Part shown: piece by piece, positions 45,870 to 54,044 of the stretch
Numbering within the stretch: the stretch's first letter is position 1
How the letters are laid out: each line of letters begins with the position of its first letter
Source of the DNA: Aestuariibacter salexigens DSM 15300
GTDB lineage: Bacteria; Pseudomonadota; Gammaproteobacteria; Enterobacterales; Alteromonadaceae
DNA length: 64,000 nt
Direction: 5' to 3'
Assembly: GCF_000429145.1 (NCBI RefSeq)
Contig: NZ_AUBH01000001.1
Span: 744,001-808,000 of the forward strand
Notes under the pieces: generated by a model
The model's input: only the letters and a program-made list of their open reading frames with translations
What the model was told of the DNA's origin: nothing
The model's database searches: none
Translations under genes and position numbers: made by a program

Positions 45870-48800
45870 TCATAGTGAATACGTGACCCCCAGGAAGTAC
45901 TGGGTACCAAAGAACTGGATGGTGCCCGTTTGCTGATCGTTGGAGAAGAAACTCTTAGTGGGTTCGTCAGTCAGGTTATTCACCTGGAACAGCACGCTAG
46001 TGTGTTCATTGATGTTATATGACGCCTGGAAGTCCACCACAGTTTCAGAATCGTAGTTAACCGTCTGAGCGTTAATCGCCACCTGCTCCGACACAAAATC
46101 GTCGCGATAACGGGTGCTTAAACGGGTTTCAAAATCTTCGTATTCCCAGAACACCGTCAGCGTGGCAACGTGTTCTGACAATCCAGGCAAGTCGCTGGCG
46201 TATACGCCATCGCCAATCGTGCGTTGGATCTCACTTTCGGTGTAAGAGTAACTGGCATTCACACCCAGCCCTGACCACAGGCCAGGCAGGAAGCTGTAGA
46301 TTTGCGTGTAGGCAAGTTCGATACCGCGGATGTAACCACCTTCGGCATTATTGATGGCCGTCTCATAGCGACCGTTTTCGGTCGGTACTTCAACAAACGT
46401 CAGATTGCCCTGTGCATCCAGAACTGGCTCAGGTGTCTGTCCAGCAAATTCGGCTTCATAAAAGACCGGCACCAACACTGACTCAGGCACTTCAAAACCG
46501 TTGCCTTCAAAGTCGTAGGGTTCTATACCGATATTCTCGATAAATGAATCGATGTTTTTATAGAAGGCCGCTGCAATAAATGCGCCGTCCGTTTCAGTGA
46601 AGTAATACTCGTAAGACAGGTCATACTGAGTTGCGTAGAACGGCTCAAGATAGGGGCTGTTTCTTGCTGAACCGCTGACACGAGCGGCCTGACGAGACAG
46701 GGTAATCTCACCAGAATCGCGATCCTGGGTTGCCGTGACAGACTCGATGTTGGTAGAGGCATTCGCCGCAAAGCGGTTGATAGGTGCCCTGCCCATTACT
46801 TTCGCCGCCGCAAAGCGGATCTGCTGGTTATCCGTAACCTGGAAGTTCAGGTTTAGCGACGGCAACCAGTCATCATAAGTATGTGCGATAGTAGCCGGAC
46901 GGTAGAAGGCATTGATGTAGCCCAGCTCATCGGTGATCAGCTGCGCGCCGTTTTCAAAGTCCGGTACTTCAGTTTCCACACCGGTTGCCGGGTCAATCAC
47001 AAAGGTCGTCGCACGTTGTAAGGTGGTAGATGCCTGTTTGGTATCCACATAGCGCACGCCAAAGTTACCGGTCACTGGCACATCAAACAGATCAAAGTTC
47101 AGGTTGGCCATCAAGTAGGCTGCATTGACGGTTTCAAACACGTCGCCGCTTTCCTGGACTGACCATGCCGTATTTGGCCCGCCCTGTATGCCGTTAATGT
47201 TACCCGCAGCACCAGAGCCCCAGGTTTGGGCAGGCTGAGGTACGCCCTGTGGGAACCAGGCATTCAGCGCAGAGTCCAAATCAATTGACAAATAGCTTGG
47301 GAAAGCTGCGAAATCACCAGACCAGTTCACCACCTCATACATATCTGGGGTCAGGCGCAGCGGCGGCTGACTGGAAGAGAACGCACCATCATTTCCGTAT
47401 TCAAATACAGAACGGTCATTGTTGTATTCACGATCGGAGTAACGATAACCAAACTCGACGGAGGAAATAAACGGCGTGTCCAGTTCATACTGCAAGTCAA
47501 ATCGATATGCATCCAACTCGTCTTTATTCTGGTAAGGATAGATACCGTATTTACTGACCATCACTCTGTCGGTGTCAGTAAACAGGTCGGCCTGATTAAA
47601 TGCGATAGTTGGCAAGTCCAGACCATTAAGCTGATAGGCAATCGCCACATTGGTATCAAAACGCGGGCTTACTGCATTGGCATCTTCACCCACCAGTGAC
47701 CACAGCAGTCCGTTTCTGAAATCACTGTCAGCACGTGATAATGCAACGTCTACCGACATAGTAAGGTTGTCTGTTGCCTGCCATTCGGCGTTGATGCCGT
47801 AGCTTTCAACCTTATCAACTTCGGTGTTGTCATCGTTGGTCAGCTCTACACGGGTAAAGCTGCTGTCGGTGCGTGAGAACTGCCCGCCGATCACGCTGTT
47901 ATTGACAATAACCGGGTTGGCAATTTGTGCGTTGACACCACCTAGCTTGACCCTGAAGCCCCTTGCGAAGGCTTGTGAATCAAAGCGGGAAATAAAGGCA
48001 TCGGCCTTTAACTTGAAGTTATCAACGGGAGCCCACTCAATTGCGGCAAGATAACCGTCACGGGTCTCTTCACCACCGCGGTGCTGTAACTCGAAGCCTT
48101 CACTGATGAGTTCGCACGATGGACAATCTTCCGGACCGTCGTTATCACCAGCAACCCCGTCAACATCAACCTGACCATTGTAGGCCAGACCAACAAACTG
48201 GGTAGACACGCTGGGCTGGAACAAGCGCGCGTACCCCAATGCCACGCCAAGCGTGTCATCAAGGAATTTACCCTGATAAGAAAAACTCAGGCGATGGCCG
48301 TATTCTTCCGCATCAGGTATCTCCTCAGCACGGTCGTTAAACATGCCACGGGCGTTAACGTTGAAGGTATGCTTCTGGTCATTCATCAGCGGGCTGGCTG
48401 TTTCCAGCTCAACGGTACCAGCCACACCGCCTTCAATCAGTGAGGCTTTAGGTGATTTGTATACAGCGGCAGATGAGATTAACTCTGAAGGATACTGGTC
48501 GAATTCAATAGAACGGTCCCCACTGGTGGATACCTGTTCACGTCCGTTCAATGTGGAAAAGACGAAATCCCCTGACAGACCACGAATGTTGATCTCGGCC
48601 GCCTGTCCACCGGTACGAACCGCTGAAATGCCCGGTAATCGTGTCAAAGCGTCAGCCATAGAGACGTCAGGCAAGCCGCCCAGATCATCTGCTGACAGCT
48701 GCTCAGATACCGTGTCGCCAAAACGCTTTTGATTAAGCGATTTGATCAAACTGGTACTGAAGCCTCTGACTTCAATTTTTTCGATATCCGCTTCGTCAAT

Positions 48801-48899
48801 CTGATTGTCTGCCTCCTGGGCATACAAAGGTTGACTGGCGATGGCAAGCCCACTTGCCATCAATGCAGCGGTTATCAAACTGGGTTTGAATGTGTGCAT
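45870..48899 (-). CDS. TonB-dependent outer-membrane receptor (TonB-Xanth-Caul type), pullulanase partner
   Basis: A 1009-residue TonB-dependent receptor. The signal peptide is cut after Ala27 (PLYA-QEADN). A plug domain follows with GLPDVSMADALTRLPGIS and INIRGLSGDFVFSTLNGREQV, then a long 22-strand barrel ending FFGTQYFLGVTYSL. The NGREQV-containing plug is typical of the TonB-Xanth-Caul family, used by Caulobacter and Xanthomonas for carbohydrate uptake (for example MalA for maltodextrins). The TonB box is probably in the IEKIEVRGF segment. It is followed directly by pulA with overlapping or near-adjacent starts, and preceded by a regulon operator-promoter. It probably imports branched maltodextrins released by the pullulanase. 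Confidence 0.9.
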   Translation of the reverse strand: MHTFKPSLITAALMASGLAIASQPLYAQEADNQIDEADIEKIEVRGFSTSLIKSLNQKRFGDTVSEQLSADDLGGLPDVSMADALTRLPGISAVRTGGQAAEINIRGLSGDFVFSTLNGREQVSTSGDRSIEFDQYPSELISSAAVYKSPKASLIEGGVAGTVELETASPLMNDQKHTFNVNARGMFNDRAEEIPDAEEYGHRLSFSYQGKFLDDTLGVALGYARLFQPSVSTQFVGLAYNGQVDVDGVAGDNDGPEDCPSCELISEGFELQHRGGEETRDGYLAAIEWAPVDNFKLKADAFISRFDSQAFARGFRVKLGGVNAQIANPVIVNNSVIGGQFSRTDSSFTRVELTNDDNTEVDKVESYGINAEWQATDNLTMSVDVALSRADSDFRNGLLWSLVGEDANAVSPRFDTNVAIAYQLNGLDLPTIAFNQADLFTDTDRVMVSKYGIYPYQNKDELDAYRFDLQYELDTPFISSVEFGYRYSDREYNNDRSVFEYGNDGAFSSSQPPLRLTPDMYEVVNWSGDFAAFPSYLSIDLDSALNAWFPQGVPQPAQTWGSGAAGNINGIQGGPNTAWSVQESGDVFETVNAAYLMANLNFDLFDVPVTGNFGVRYVDTKQASTTLQRATTFVIDPATGVETEVPDFENGAQLITDELGYINAFYRPATIAHTYDDWLPSLNLNFQVTDNQQIRFAAAKVMGRAPINRFAANASTNIESVTATQDRDSGEITLSRQAARVSGSARNSPYLEPFYATQYDLSYEYYFTETDGAFIAAAFYKNIDSFIENIGIEPYDFEGNGFEVPESVLVPVFYEAEFAGQTPEPVLDAQGNLTFVEVPTENGRYETAINNAEGGYIRGIELAYTQIYSFLPGLWSGLGVNASYSYTESEIQRTIGDGVYASDLPGLSEHVATLTVFWEYEDFETRLSTRYRDDFVSEQVAINAQTVNYDSETVVDFQASYNINEHTSVLFQVNNLTDEPTKSFFSNDQQTGTIQFFGTQYFLGVTYSL

Positions 48900-49005
48900 T
48901 GTTATGTCCTACTTCCAGTTGTGATACGCCAGGCTCCTTCATGCATCCCGCATGCACTTGCACACAACATACATACACCGCGCCTGATTCTAGTGATAGT
49001 AATCA

Positions 49006-49054
49006 ATAGTAGACGCTTGCACAGGTGCTAAACAACGATATGCATACGTATTCA
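49006..49054 (-). promoter_or_regulatory. Glucan-regulon operator plus promoter of the TonB receptor-pullulanase operon
   Basis: The operator TGCATACGTATTCA is at 49041-49054. On the minus strand a 5-bp gap leads to TTGTTT (-35, 49035-49030), 18 bp, and TACTAT (-10, 49011-49006). The leader to the receptor ATG would be about 100 bases. Confidence 0.78.
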
Positions 49055-49064
49055 ATAACATTTA

Positions 49065-49080
49065 GCAACATTTTGTTAAC
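49065..49080 (-). promoter_or_regulatory. Second conserved element at the first TonB-receptor promoter
   Basis: GTTAACAAAATGTTGC on the minus strand, exactly 10 bp upstream of the operator. The same element with one change (GTTAACGAAATGTTGC) lies at the same distance before the second receptor, at 53810-53825. It is absent from the GH97 and GH13 operon promoters. Confidence 0.6.
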
Positions 49081-49225
49081 GTACAAAGACGTGAGGATAA
49101 CGACGTATTTTTTTATTTTTTAGATACTTAGGTAAAATTTATGAGGAATAACGCTAACCACCTCAGGAACAAAGACTGCCCTGAGATGGTCAAGATCAAC
49201 TTTTTAACACTGTCTATACAAATAT

Positions 49226-50722
49226 TTAAAAGTGAGCTTTACAGGCCCGATTCAGGTAGTCATTGTGGGTGCTTAGCTGACTGACAGTACCATTGACCAG
49301 CGTCGACAGGCTCGAAAGTAACTCTTCAACCTGCTGTTCTGAAAGTGAGTCAGCCAGGCTGTGATACGCTCTCGGCATGACACCCTGCCCCATCATTACC
49401 TGATACCAGGCAATATCAGTAAACAGTTCGTCCTGTTCCCGGAATACCCGACCACTTTGTGCAAACAGCTCTATTTTATGAGCCAGCGTGTCCGGTATCG
49501 GCATCTCACGACAACGTTGCCAGAACGGCTCCGGCCTGTCGTTTAATACATAGTGCAGAATGATAAAGTCGCGAATACGCTCAAACTCTATTTGCGATTG
49601 ACGATTGTACTCGTCGATATCAATCTGATTCATCTGCTGCCTGGGGAACAGCTTCATGAGTCGTACAATCCCCGACTGCACCAGATGCAGACTGGTTGAT
49701 TCCAACGGCTCCAGAAAGCCGCTTGCAAGCCCCAGGGCCACACAGTTTTTATACCACTGCTTTTCACGACGACCGGTGACAAATTTAATCGGCCGGGGGT
49801 CGCCAGTGGGCGAAGCGTCCAGGTTACTCAATAACAGCTCGCGGGCCTGCTCGTCAGTATAATAATCACTGCAATACACCAAACCATTGCCGGTGCGGTG
49901 CTGCAGCGGAATGCGCCACTGCCATCCCGCGCCATGGGCCATTGAGCGGGTATAGGGCATAACGGGATCGACTCGCTCACAGGGCACCGCCATCGCACGG
50001 TCGCATGGCAGCCAGTGACGCCAGTCCTCATAGCCGGTTTTCAGCGCATCACCGATTAGCAGCGCTCTGAAGCCAGAGCAGTCGATAAAAAAGTCGCCCT
50101 CTATGGCCTGCCCGGATTTAAGCGTCACACTGTCAATACAGCCTGATGTCGGATTCAGGTTAACCTTCTCAATAAAGCCTTCCTGGCGCGTTACCCCCCA
50201 GAGTTCACTGAGTTTGCGCAGGTATCTGGCATACAAGCCAGCATCAAAATGATAAGCATGCACCAAACCTTGCAGGTTAGTGTTGGGAATGGTCGCCAGG
50301 GGTTGGTATTTATTGGCTTTTGCAGCCTGATAATTGAGCGAATAATCCCAGTAGTCTGATACATGACCGGCAGCCTTCGCGCGCAACCAGGTATGATGGA
50401 AACCAGCCAGGCCCATATCTTTACCAATACGCCCGAACGCATGCATGTAAGCCTTTCCGGGCGTATGCCAGCCATCGAACTCAATACCGAGTTTGAAGGT
50501 ACCGCCAGTTTCACGCAGAAACTCATTCTCATCGATGCCCAGCACTTTATTGAAGTAGGCGATGGGCGGAATGGTGGCCTCGCCAACGCCGACGGTACCG
50601 ACGTCATCCGATTCAATCAGGGTAATATCGAGCTGCTGCCCCATCAGGCGAGCCAGCATGCTGGCCGCCATCCAACCGGAAGAGCCGCCGCCTACTATGA
50701 CTACTTTCATAAGCTTATTCAT
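49226..50722 (-). CDS. Tryptophan-halogenase-like flavoprotein (second copy)
   Basis: A 498-residue FAD-dependent protein of the tryptophan halogenase family, only distantly similar to the copy at 27876. The FAD motif GGGSSGW is at 11-17, GVGEATIP at 45-52, the Lys77 position is in GTFKLGIEFDGW, the signature WQWRIP at 267-272, and Glu341-Ser342 in GFLEPLEST, where the Glu-Ser pair matches RebH and PrnA. All halogenase residues are present. It follows the second TonB receptor across an 85-bp gap with an intrinsic terminator, so it may be expressed by read-through or its own promoter. The substrate is unknown. Confidence 0.9.
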   Translation of the reverse strand: MNKLMKVVIVGGGSSGWMAASMLARLMGQQLDITLIESDDVGTVGVGEATIPPIAYFNKVLGIDENEFLRETGGTFKLGIEFDGWHTPGKAYMHAFGRIGKDMGLAGFHHTWLRAKAAGHVSDYWDYSLNYQAAKANKYQPLATIPNTNLQGLVHAYHFDAGLYARYLRKLSELWGVTRQEGFIEKVNLNPTSGCIDSVTLKSGQAIEGDFFIDCSGFRALLIGDALKTGYEDWRHWLPCDRAMAVPCERVDPVMPYTRSMAHGAGWQWRIPLQHRTGNGLVYCSDYYTDEQARELLLSNLDASPTGDPRPIKFVTGRREKQWYKNCVALGLASGFLEPLESTSLHLVQSGIVRLMKLFPRQQMNQIDIDEYNRQSQIEFERIRDFIILHYVLNDRPEPFWQRCREMPIPDTLAHKIELFAQSGRVFREQDELFTDIAWYQVMMGQGVMPRAYHSLADSLSEQQVEELLSSLSTLVNGTVSQLSTHNDYLNRACKAHF

Positions 50723-50746
50723 TTATTGTTGTTGCATAGATTGTAT

Positions 50747-50776
50747 AGAAAAAGGCCACCGTTAACAGGTGGCCTT
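50747..50776 (-). terminator. Intrinsic terminator between the second TonB receptor and its halogenase-like neighbour
   Basis: A 9-bp perfect stem (AAGGCCACC / GGTGGCCTT) with a 7-nt loop is followed on the minus strand by TTTTT. It lies 32 bp past the receptor stop and should lower halogenase expression relative to the receptor. Confidence 0.88.
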
Positions 50777-50807
50777 GTCACTACCTTTGTGCACACACAC
50801 GTTAGGT

Positions 50808-53630
50808 TTAGAACTGGTAGTTAATACCAAACAGGAAGTTACGGCCATAGCGCTGCGTATCACGGATATCCGGAACGTCAGATACGCTATGCTCAGTAAT
50901 GAATTCCTCGTCGGTCAGGTTCTGCCCCTGCAGCGTAACCGTCAGACCTTGCAAAGACTCAATATCAGAATCGCTGAAGTCATAACTGATCTGCGCGTCA
51001 ATCAACGTACTGCCGCGCACGTTAACCGGTACACGAGTCAGACTCAGACCCGATACTTCACCCAGGAAGTCGGTACGCTTGCGCCAGCTGACACGCGCTT
51101 CGAAGCCTTCACGCTCGTAATAGACCGTGGCATTAAATACTTCTTCTGATAAGCCAGGAACCGTAATTTCGAAGCTCTGTACTTCCGTGCCGCCCTGCAA
51201 ATCCGTCGGTACTTCAACATCAAACTCCAGTGAACTATCCAGGAACGTTGCGGAGAAGATACCACCAAAGCCTTCCAGTGATTCAGAGAACATACCACCG
51301 GTCAATGACAGACTAATTTCACCACCTGTCACGTTTCCATCACCGACATTTTGCCAGGATGACAGCACACCAAGTGGTGCCGGACTAAATCCGGTTGGAG
51401 GCGTCAGGTCAGACGTATCCACGAAGCTAGGCAGGTTTAGCTGCCAGTCGCTCAAGTCTTTATAGAACAGGGCTATGGCGAAATAGCCTTCTTCATGGAA
51501 GTAGTTTTCGTATGTCAGGTCAATCTGGTCGGACATGACCGGGCGCAGGCCAGGGTTGGCAATGCTTCCGCTCCACACACCAGCCTGGTTGTTAAAGCCA
51601 AGTACACCTGAGCTGGCATTCATGCGATCCATTCTAGAACGAGACATGGTGCGGGCAATCCCCATACGCACCACCTGATCGTCTGCCACATCGGCAATCA
51701 GGTTCAGACTGGGCAGTACTTCTGTGTACTCATCCCCACCCGAGGTTGGCAGCGGGTTCAGAATACGGTTGTTCGGATCGGACTGGTTTTCCAGCGGTGT
51801 TGGCGCAAAGCCATCTGAGCTTTGATCGGTACGCACGACTTGCACACCGACGTTACCGCGCAGCGGCATATCGCCCAGCTCTGTCTCGATATTGGCTTTA
51901 ACAAAGCCCAAGGTGACTTCTTCACGCACGGTCCAGCTATTCTGCCAGCGACCACCCTCAGTCAAGCCTGAATCAAACTCCAGATAGTTGCCATCGCGCC
52001 AGAAACGGAATGAATCAAACGCGACCATGTCGCCAAAGCCAATAAAGCCGAGGTTTACCGGATCCAGCATATACTCAGCCGGAATCGGCGTTTGTGCACC
52101 CGGGATGACATTACTGTTAGCGTCCAGTGTGCCAGGCAGCGTCAGGAACAAGCCCGTATCTACGCGAGTCTTCTCACGATCACTGTAGTACACGCCGAAT
52201 TCAACGCTGGACACAACACCAGAATCCAATACCCGCGAGGCCGCCAGTTTCAATGTGGTCAGCTCGTCTTCTACTTCAGGCGTGTTAATAAAGCCGTCCT
52301 GATCGTCCTGGCTGTCAGGGTCAAGCAGGTTACCCCACCCCCAGGATTGTGGGTTACCCAGCTGAATAATGCTTGGGTCACTGTAATCAATCGTCGGATC
52401 GAAAGTTACACCGGTGAAATCATCATTAAACTGAAAACCAATCTGCTCTGGCAAACGGTCTGAAAAGCCTCGGCCTGTGCCCGCGTAAGTTTCCAGTGCC
52501 CAGGTCTGACGGTCTACTTTAGAGTAAGCAAGGTCAGCTTCCAGCGTCCAGTAGTCATCCAGCGCATATTCCAGATTTGCACCGACGGCGGTCAGATCCG
52601 CAGCACGAATGGTGACGTCGTTACGGATAACAGCGCCAACAGGGCTGCCAGGGCCGCCAATTACGCCTGAAGAAGACTGGCCATCACGGTTGCCTGTGAC
52701 AGTAATACCAGCGTCACCCCAGGCGGCAGGGATTTCTGGACCGCGCAGCTGCTGCACGTCTTCAAAATCAATGTACAGCGCGTCGATGTTAATTTTCAGG
52801 TCGTCGCTTGGGGCGAACTCCAATACACCCATAAAGGTGTCACGCTTGAGCTCGGCTGAGCGAACAAACGGCTTAAATCCACCGATTTCGGTATTGCCGT
52901 CGCCGTCATTATCGGGCCAGCCCCAGGTATTGAAACGCTCTTCGTTTACCGGTGAGCTCATATGTGCATATGCGAACGCCACGCCGACTGTGTCATCATT
53001 AAACTGATCAATATAAGACACGCTGCCACGATAGCCGGTATCTTCCCCATCCGGGTTCAGTGCGCCGATATCATTGCGCTCACCACGCAGCGTAAATGAA
53101 ATGTTCTGCTCACCAAATGCCAGCGGTTTAACCGTACGCATATCGATGGTACCGCCGATGCCCTGCGTCATCAGGGTGGCATCTGGCGTCTTGTACACCA
53201 CCACTTCGTTCATGATTTCAGACGGATACACGTCGAACTCTACGCCGCGGTTGTCACCCAGGGTAACCTGTTCACGACCGTTAAACGTTGCGGTGCTGAA
53301 GTCCTCACCCAGACCACGAATCGATACTGAACTGGCGCGGCCGTCAAGGCGCTGTGCTGCCAATCCCGGTAGACGCGCAATAGATTCAGCGATACTGGAA
53401 TCAGGCAGCTTGCCAATGTCTTCTGCTGTGACCACCTCTACGATAGAGGTTTCACTCATTTTAATTGCTTGTGATTTTTGCAGACTGGCACGAATACCAG
53501 AGACCTGAATAACTTCAACGTTATCTTCAGCTTCTGTATCGGCCTCCTGCGCCAGCGCTGGCGACATACCAAACGCAAAGCCGCTGGAAATCAGCGCGGC
53601 TTTAATCAGATTATGTTTGAATTGTTTCAT
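50808..53630 (-). CDS. TonB-dependent outer-membrane receptor (second copy)
   Basis: A 940-residue TonB-dependent receptor of the TonB-Xanth-Caul group. The signal peptide is cut after Ala27 (SPALA-QEADT). A probable TonB-box region is VEVIQVSGIRASLQ. The plug has GKLPDSSIAESIARLPG, VSIRGLGEDFSTATFNGREQVT and GGTIDMRTVKP. The barrel ends RYGRNFLFGINYQF with the terminal Phe needed for BAM assembly. It is less than half identical by eye to the first receptor, so the two probably import different glucan fragments. A regulon operator-promoter and the shared 16-bp element lie upstream. A halogenase-like gene follows after a terminator. Confidence 0.9.
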   Translation of the reverse strand: MKQFKHNLIKAALISSGFAFGMSPALAQEADTEAEDNVEVIQVSGIRASLQKSQAIKMSETSIVEVVTAEDIGKLPDSSIAESIARLPGLAAQRLDGRASSVSIRGLGEDFSTATFNGREQVTLGDNRGVEFDVYPSEIMNEVVVYKTPDATLMTQGIGGTIDMRTVKPLAFGEQNISFTLRGERNDIGALNPDGEDTGYRGSVSYIDQFNDDTVGVAFAYAHMSSPVNEERFNTWGWPDNDGDGNTEIGGFKPFVRSAELKRDTFMGVLEFAPSDDLKINIDALYIDFEDVQQLRGPEIPAAWGDAGITVTGNRDGQSSSGVIGGPGSPVGAVIRNDVTIRAADLTAVGANLEYALDDYWTLEADLAYSKVDRQTWALETYAGTGRGFSDRLPEQIGFQFNDDFTGVTFDPTIDYSDPSIIQLGNPQSWGWGNLLDPDSQDDQDGFINTPEVEDELTTLKLAASRVLDSGVVSSVEFGVYYSDREKTRVDTGLFLTLPGTLDANSNVIPGAQTPIPAEYMLDPVNLGFIGFGDMVAFDSFRFWRDGNYLEFDSGLTEGGRWQNSWTVREEVTLGFVKANIETELGDMPLRGNVGVQVVRTDQSSDGFAPTPLENQSDPNNRILNPLPTSGGDEYTEVLPSLNLIADVADDQVVRMGIARTMSRSRMDRMNASSGVLGFNNQAGVWSGSIANPGLRPVMSDQIDLTYENYFHEEGYFAIALFYKDLSDWQLNLPSFVDTSDLTPPTGFSPAPLGVLSSWQNVGDGNVTGGEISLSLTGGMFSESLEGFGGIFSATFLDSSLEFDVEVPTDLQGGTEVQSFEITVPGLSEEVFNATVYYEREGFEARVSWRKRTDFLGEVSGLSLTRVPVNVRGSTLIDAQISYDFSDSDIESLQGLTVTLQGQNLTDEEFITEHSVSDVPDIRDTQRYGRNFLFGINYQF

Positions 53631-53750
53631 GTGTGCGTGTCCCGATCCGCATTGTTGAGAGTAAGTGCATCTGATTGATGAATGACTGCGTTTATTGGTT
53701 TTATTTCAGTCAGTATTGCAATTTGATGACACTGCTGTTTGTTGCAGTGG

Positions 53751-53799
53751 ATAGTACAGCGCTGCCGCTAAATTGCTCAATGCCTTGCATACGTATTCA
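53751..53799 (-). promoter_or_regulatory. Glucan-regulon operator plus promoter of the second TonB receptor
   Basis: The operator TGCATACGTATTCA is at 53786-53799. On the minus strand a 5-bp gap leads to TTGAGC (-35, 53780-53775), 18 bp, and TACTAT (-10, 53756-53751). The -10 is identical to that of the first receptor. Confidence 0.78.
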
Positions 53800-53809
53800 G
53801 CAAAAATGG

Positions 53810-53825
53810 GCAACATTTCGTTAAC
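53810..53825 (-). promoter_or_regulatory. Second conserved element at the second TonB-receptor promoter
   Basis: GTTAACGAAATGTTGC on the minus strand, exactly 10 bp upstream of the operator, matching 15 of 16 positions at 49065-49080. The sequence around it differs between the two promoters, so it looks selected rather than left from a recent duplication. Confidence 0.6.
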
Positions 53826-53936
53826 AGTCAAGGTCAGATAATGATCAGCATCAAAAAATATATAAAAACGCTATCCTTATGTATTTATTAGCTTTTTTAT
53901 ACAAAGAGAGGGAGGTTTTGTATTTTAGAAGGTAAA

Positions 53937-53980
53937 CTCATTTACATGTAATTTTCTTTCCAAAGAAACATGTAAATGAG
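53937..53980. other. Long composite inverted repeat downstream of the amylase gene
   Basis: The outer arms CTCATTTACATGT (53937-53949) and ACATGTAAATGAG (53968-53980) pair perfectly over 13 bp. Inside, TTTCTTT-CC-AAAGAAA forms a second stem. Together they make a near-continuous 20-bp hairpin with a small bulge. On the minus strand it is followed by only TTT, so it is not a classical terminator. It could be a processing or stabilising hairpin of the amylase mRNA, or an operator. Confidence 0.65.
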
Positions 53981-54044
53981 CAGTAAATGTCAAATATGTG
54001 TGTTTTTTAGTCCGTTTTTGTAAATAAATAACGGTTTGCCGTCC

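Larger units (their letters stand above)
48900..49225. other. Regulatory gap upstream of the first TonB receptor
   Basis: 326 bp between the receptor start and the stop of the second halogenase-like gene. It holds the operator-promoter at 49006-49054 and the shared 16-bp element at 49065-49080. A CTCAGG...CCTGAG inverted repeat lies in the AT-rich stretch nearer 49226 but has no T-tract, so I do not call it a terminator. No coding frame seen. Confidence 0.7.
53631..54044. other. Regulatory gap between the amylase and the second TonB receptor
   Basis: 414 AT-rich bp. It contains the operator-promoter (53751-53799), the shared 16-bp element (53810-53825) and a long composite inverted repeat (53937-53980). 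A T-rich stretch follows the amylase stop near 54007-54020. No coding frame or RNA gene recognised. Confidence 0.7.

Noticed and set aside
45877-45886. TGAATACGTGA, a partial match to the glucan-regulon operator
   Set aside because: It lies within the last codons of the receptor gene, lacks the right half of the site, and has no promoter next to it.
49133-49170. CTCAGG...CCTGAG repeat as a terminator for the second halogenase-like gene
   Set aside because: The stem is only 6 bp with a 12-nt loop and no T-tract follows.
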